From Brachybacterium sp036311905 (GTDB lineage Bacteria > Actinomycetota > Actinomycetes > Actinomycetales > Dermabacteraceae): a DNA stretch of 64,000 nucleotides. A program made the position numbers and the translations under genes. The DNA is taken from contig NZ_JAZDCH010000006.1 in assembly GCF_036311905.1 (NCBI RefSeq), positions 1 to 64,000 of the forward strand, read 5' to 3'. Below are positions 59,226-64,000 of this stretch, in pieces. Under the pieces are notes generated by a model. It had not been told where the DNA came from. It saw only the letters and a program-made list of their open reading frames with translations, and made no database searches. Positions within the stretch are counted from its first letter, which is position 1. Each line of letters begins with the position of its first letter.

Positions 59226-59816
59226 TCAGCGGCGGACGCCGAGCAGCGCGGCGAGCTCGTCGGCCGCGCGGTCCACCTCGTCGTTGACGATGGTGACGTC
59301 GAACTCGCTCTCCGCGGCGAGCTCGACCTTCGCGGTCTCGAGGCGCCGGGTGCGCTCCTCCTCGTCCTCCGTGCCGCGCCCCACGAGACGCTGCACGAGC
59401 GTGTCCCAGTCGGGCGGCGCGAGGAAGACGAAGTGCGCCTCGGGGAGGGTCTCGCGGATCTGCCGGGCACCGGCGAGGTCGATCTCGAGGAGCACCGGGC
59501 GCCCCGCGGCGACCATCTCCTCGACCGGCCCGCGCGGGGTCCCGTACTTGTTCCTGCCATGGACCACGGCCCACTCGAGCATCTGCCCGTCCTCGATCAG
59601 GCGCGAGAACTCCTCCTCGCTGACGAAGCGGTAGTGGACGCCGTCGACCTCCCCCGGGCGCGGGGCGCGGGTGGTCGCCGAGACGGAGAGCCAGATCTCG
59701 GGGTAGCGGGCGCGGATCGCGGCCGAGACCGTTCCCTTGCCCACCGCGGTGGGGCCGGCGAGGACCGTCACCGGAGCCGGTGCCGACGCGGCACCGGCCC
59801 CGTGGGAGGTCGTCAC
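59226..59816 (-). CDS. gmk: Guanylate kinase
   Basis: Phosphorylates GMP to GDP. 196 aa. P-loop GPTAVGKGTV, SVSATTRAPRPGEVDGVHY for GMP binding, EWAVVHGRNKYGTPR and VLLEIDLAGARQI. The GTG start overlaps the mihF stop. Confidence 0.96.
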   Translation of the reverse strand: MTTSHGAGAASAPAPVTVLAGPTAVGKGTVSAAIRARYPEIWLSVSATTRAPRPGEVDGVHYRFVSEEEFSRLIEDGQMLEWAVVHGRNKYGTPRGPVEEMVAAGRPVLLEIDLAGARQIRETLPEAHFVFLAPPDWDTLVQRLVGRGTEDEEERTRRLETAKVELAAESEFDVTIVNDEVDRAADELAALLGVRR

Positions 59817-60139
59817 TCGGAGAAGTGCGCGACGAGCTTCTCCGCCTGATGGGAGCCGAGGCCCCGGATCTTGCGGGAGGGGGAGATGCCGATCTCCTCC
59901 ATGATCTGCTGCGCCTTGACCTTACCGACGCCCGGAAGGGCCTCCAGGAGCGCGGAGACGCGCAGGCGGCCGACGATCTCGTTGGTCTCGGCCTCGGCCA
60001 GGACCTTCGTGATCTCCTCGCCGCGACGGCCGGCGCTGTCCTTGAGACGGGCCTTGATCGCGGCGCGCTCGCGGCGGGCCTCGGCGGCCTTCTTCAGGGC
60101 ATCGGCCCGCTGCTCAGGAGTGAGGGGAGGGAGAGCCAC
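59813..60139 (-). CDS. mihF: Actinobacterial integration host factor
   Basis: 108-aa nucleoid-associated DNA-binding protein unrelated to enterobacterial IHF. Basic N-terminal helix (LTPEQRADALKKAAEARRER) and the helix-two-turn-helix region ALPGVGKVKAQQIMEEIGI followed by RKIRGLG. GTG at 60139 with GAGGTAAG before it. Located upstream of gmk as in mycobacteria. Confidence 0.95.
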   Translation of the reverse strand: MALPPLTPEQRADALKKAAEARRERAAIKARLKDSAGRRGEEITKVLAEAETNEIVGRLRVSALLEALPGVGKVKAQQIMEEIGISPSRKIRGLGSHQAEKLVAHFSE

Positions 60140-60337
60140 TGTTCTTACCTCTTGTTCTGTCGCTGGTGAGGAGCGGGATCCGAGAGGAGCCCGCACGTGG
60201 GAAGACTGTAACCCCTCGGACGTGGCGAGGCACACTCATCGGCGAAGGTGTCGCAGATCAGAGGCTTGCGGCCCCGCCTCCGCCCGCTCCTGCCCCGGTC
60301 CGGGGAGAGGCGGCGGGAGGCGGGTGCGCCGCCGGGC
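60140..60337 (-). promoter_or_regulatory. mihF promoter region and pyrF terminator
   Basis: 198 bases between pyrF and mihF. CCCGCCTCC (60273-60281) pairs with GGAGGCGGG (60316-60324) around an inner CCCCG-GTC-CGGGG hairpin, a plausible terminator for the carB-pyrF transcript. The mihF promoter should lie in the rest; no clear -35/-10 pair seen. Confidence 0.45.
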
Positions 60338-61197
60338 TCAGGAGTACTCGGCGCGCAGCTCGGTAAGACGCTGCTCGAGCGAGGCTGGGTCGGGGCCCGC
60401 GGAGAGCAGCCCGCGGGACACCGAGACCAGCACCTGACCTGCGGATTCACCGAAGACCTCGGCGAGCTCCGCGGGTCCGGCCCCCTGTGCTCCGAAGCCG
60501 GGGGCGAGCAACGGGACGTGCGGCGCGGCCGCGTCGATCCCGAGCCGCCGATAGGCGTCGCCCACCGTCGCCCCGACGACGAGGCCGACAGAGCCCCAGG
60601 TCGAGTCGTCGCCGCCTCCGCGCGCCTCGGCGTGTCGCGCCATGGTCAGCGCCACCGGCGTGCCCTGCTGGTCCACCGCGTGTTGGACCTGCGGGCCGCT
60701 CGGATTGGAGGTCAGCGAGAGGACGAAGACGCCCTTGCCGTGCTCGAGGGCGAGGTCCACGGCGGGGTCGAGGGACTCCGCCCCAAGATACGGGCTCGCG
60801 GTGATCGCATCGGCCTCGAGCGGCGCGCCGGGCCGGAGGAACGCCTCGGCGTAGGCGTCCATGGTCGAGCCGATGTCGCCGCGCTTGGCGTCGAGGATAG
60901 TCAGCAGACCCTGCTCGCGAGCCCCGGCGAGGAGCTCTTCGAGGGCCGCGATCCCGGCCGAGCCGTGACGCTCGTAGAAGGCCGACTGGGGCTTGATCGC
61001 CGCGACCCGTCCCGCGGTCGCGGCGAGCACCGCGCGGGAGAACTCCCGCACACCGTCGGCCGAATCGGGCAGGCCCCAGGCCGCGAGCAGCGCGGCGTGC
61101 GGGTCGACGCCGGCCAGGAGCGGCCCGTGCTCGGCCACGGCCCGCTGCAGGCGGGCACCGAAGGACTCCCCCGTCGGCATCCCGGCGGTGCGCTCGC

Positions 61198-61201
<4 letters not shown>
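60338..61201 (-). CDS. pyrF: Orotidine 5'-phosphate decarboxylase, type 2
   Basis: Final step of UMP synthesis. 287 aa of the longer actinobacterial type. GVDPHAALLAAWGLPD, IKPQSAFYERHGSAG, and the catalytic DAKRGDIGSTM (Lys106) are present, with VLVSVSRGLL near the end. The start overlaps carB by 4 bp, a pyrimidine operon. Confidence 0.96.

Positions 61202-64000
<2,799 letters not shown>

Overview
The window is a gene-dense, very high-GC chromosomal segment with the hallmarks of a high-GC Gram-positive (Actinomycetota): WhiA, OpcA, the actinobacterial integration host factor MihF, an ANTAR response regulator of the PdtaR type, a Trp-associated membrane protein inside the trp operon, and many GTG starts with 4-bp GTGA/ATGA overlaps. 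Gene content and order fit the Micrococcales, probably a Brachybacterium-like member of the Dermabacteraceae. The genus is an inference; no 16S rRNA gene lies in the window.

Layout. (1) 129-4601, plus strand: tal, zwf and one ORF that joins OpcA to 6-phosphogluconolactonase (pentose phosphate pathway). (2) 4700-6300: a small accessory islet with an alpha/beta hydrolase and the 3' end of a dead IS3-family transposase. (3) 6365-18023, minus strand: secG, tpiA-pgk-gap (lower glycolysis), then whiA-yvcK-rapZ-uvrC-uvrA in the usual actinobacterial order. (4) 18053-26768: a DNA-repair-rich stretch. A LexA-type SOS box separates uvrA from a divergent metallo-hydrolase plus second family A DNA polymerase operon. 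Next come a membrane protein, a pyrimidine-dimer glycosylase, a decayed NAD(P)-binding gene with a DMT exporter and a divergent LysR regulator, an orphan HipB-like regulator with three operator palindromes, and uvrB. (5) 26846-28453: coaE and a TRIC-type channel. (6) 28535-32260: aroC-aroK-aroB-aroD (shikimate pathway). (7) 32352-38321: HAD phosphatase, rpsA, polA and a hotdog thioesterase. (8) 38400-40465: an ANTAR regulator followed by an orphan lipoprotein ligand-binding protein. (9) 40576-40658: tRNA-Leu(CAA). (10) 40755-64000, minus strand: carB-pyrF-mihF-gmk-rpoZ-coaBC-metK-hisI-trpE-(three small membrane proteins)-trpC-trpB-trpA-lgt-gltB-gltD-pyk, one long co-directional biosynthetic block. 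carB runs off the window edge.

Most genes are housekeeping and conserved. The parts that deserve attention are the OpcA-PGL fusion, the shared SOS box that would place a second DNA polymerase under damage control, the ANTAR/ligand-binding protein pair (formally like AmiR/AmiC), the orphan HipB with its triple operator, and two or three decaying accessory genes around 21.9-24.7 kb.
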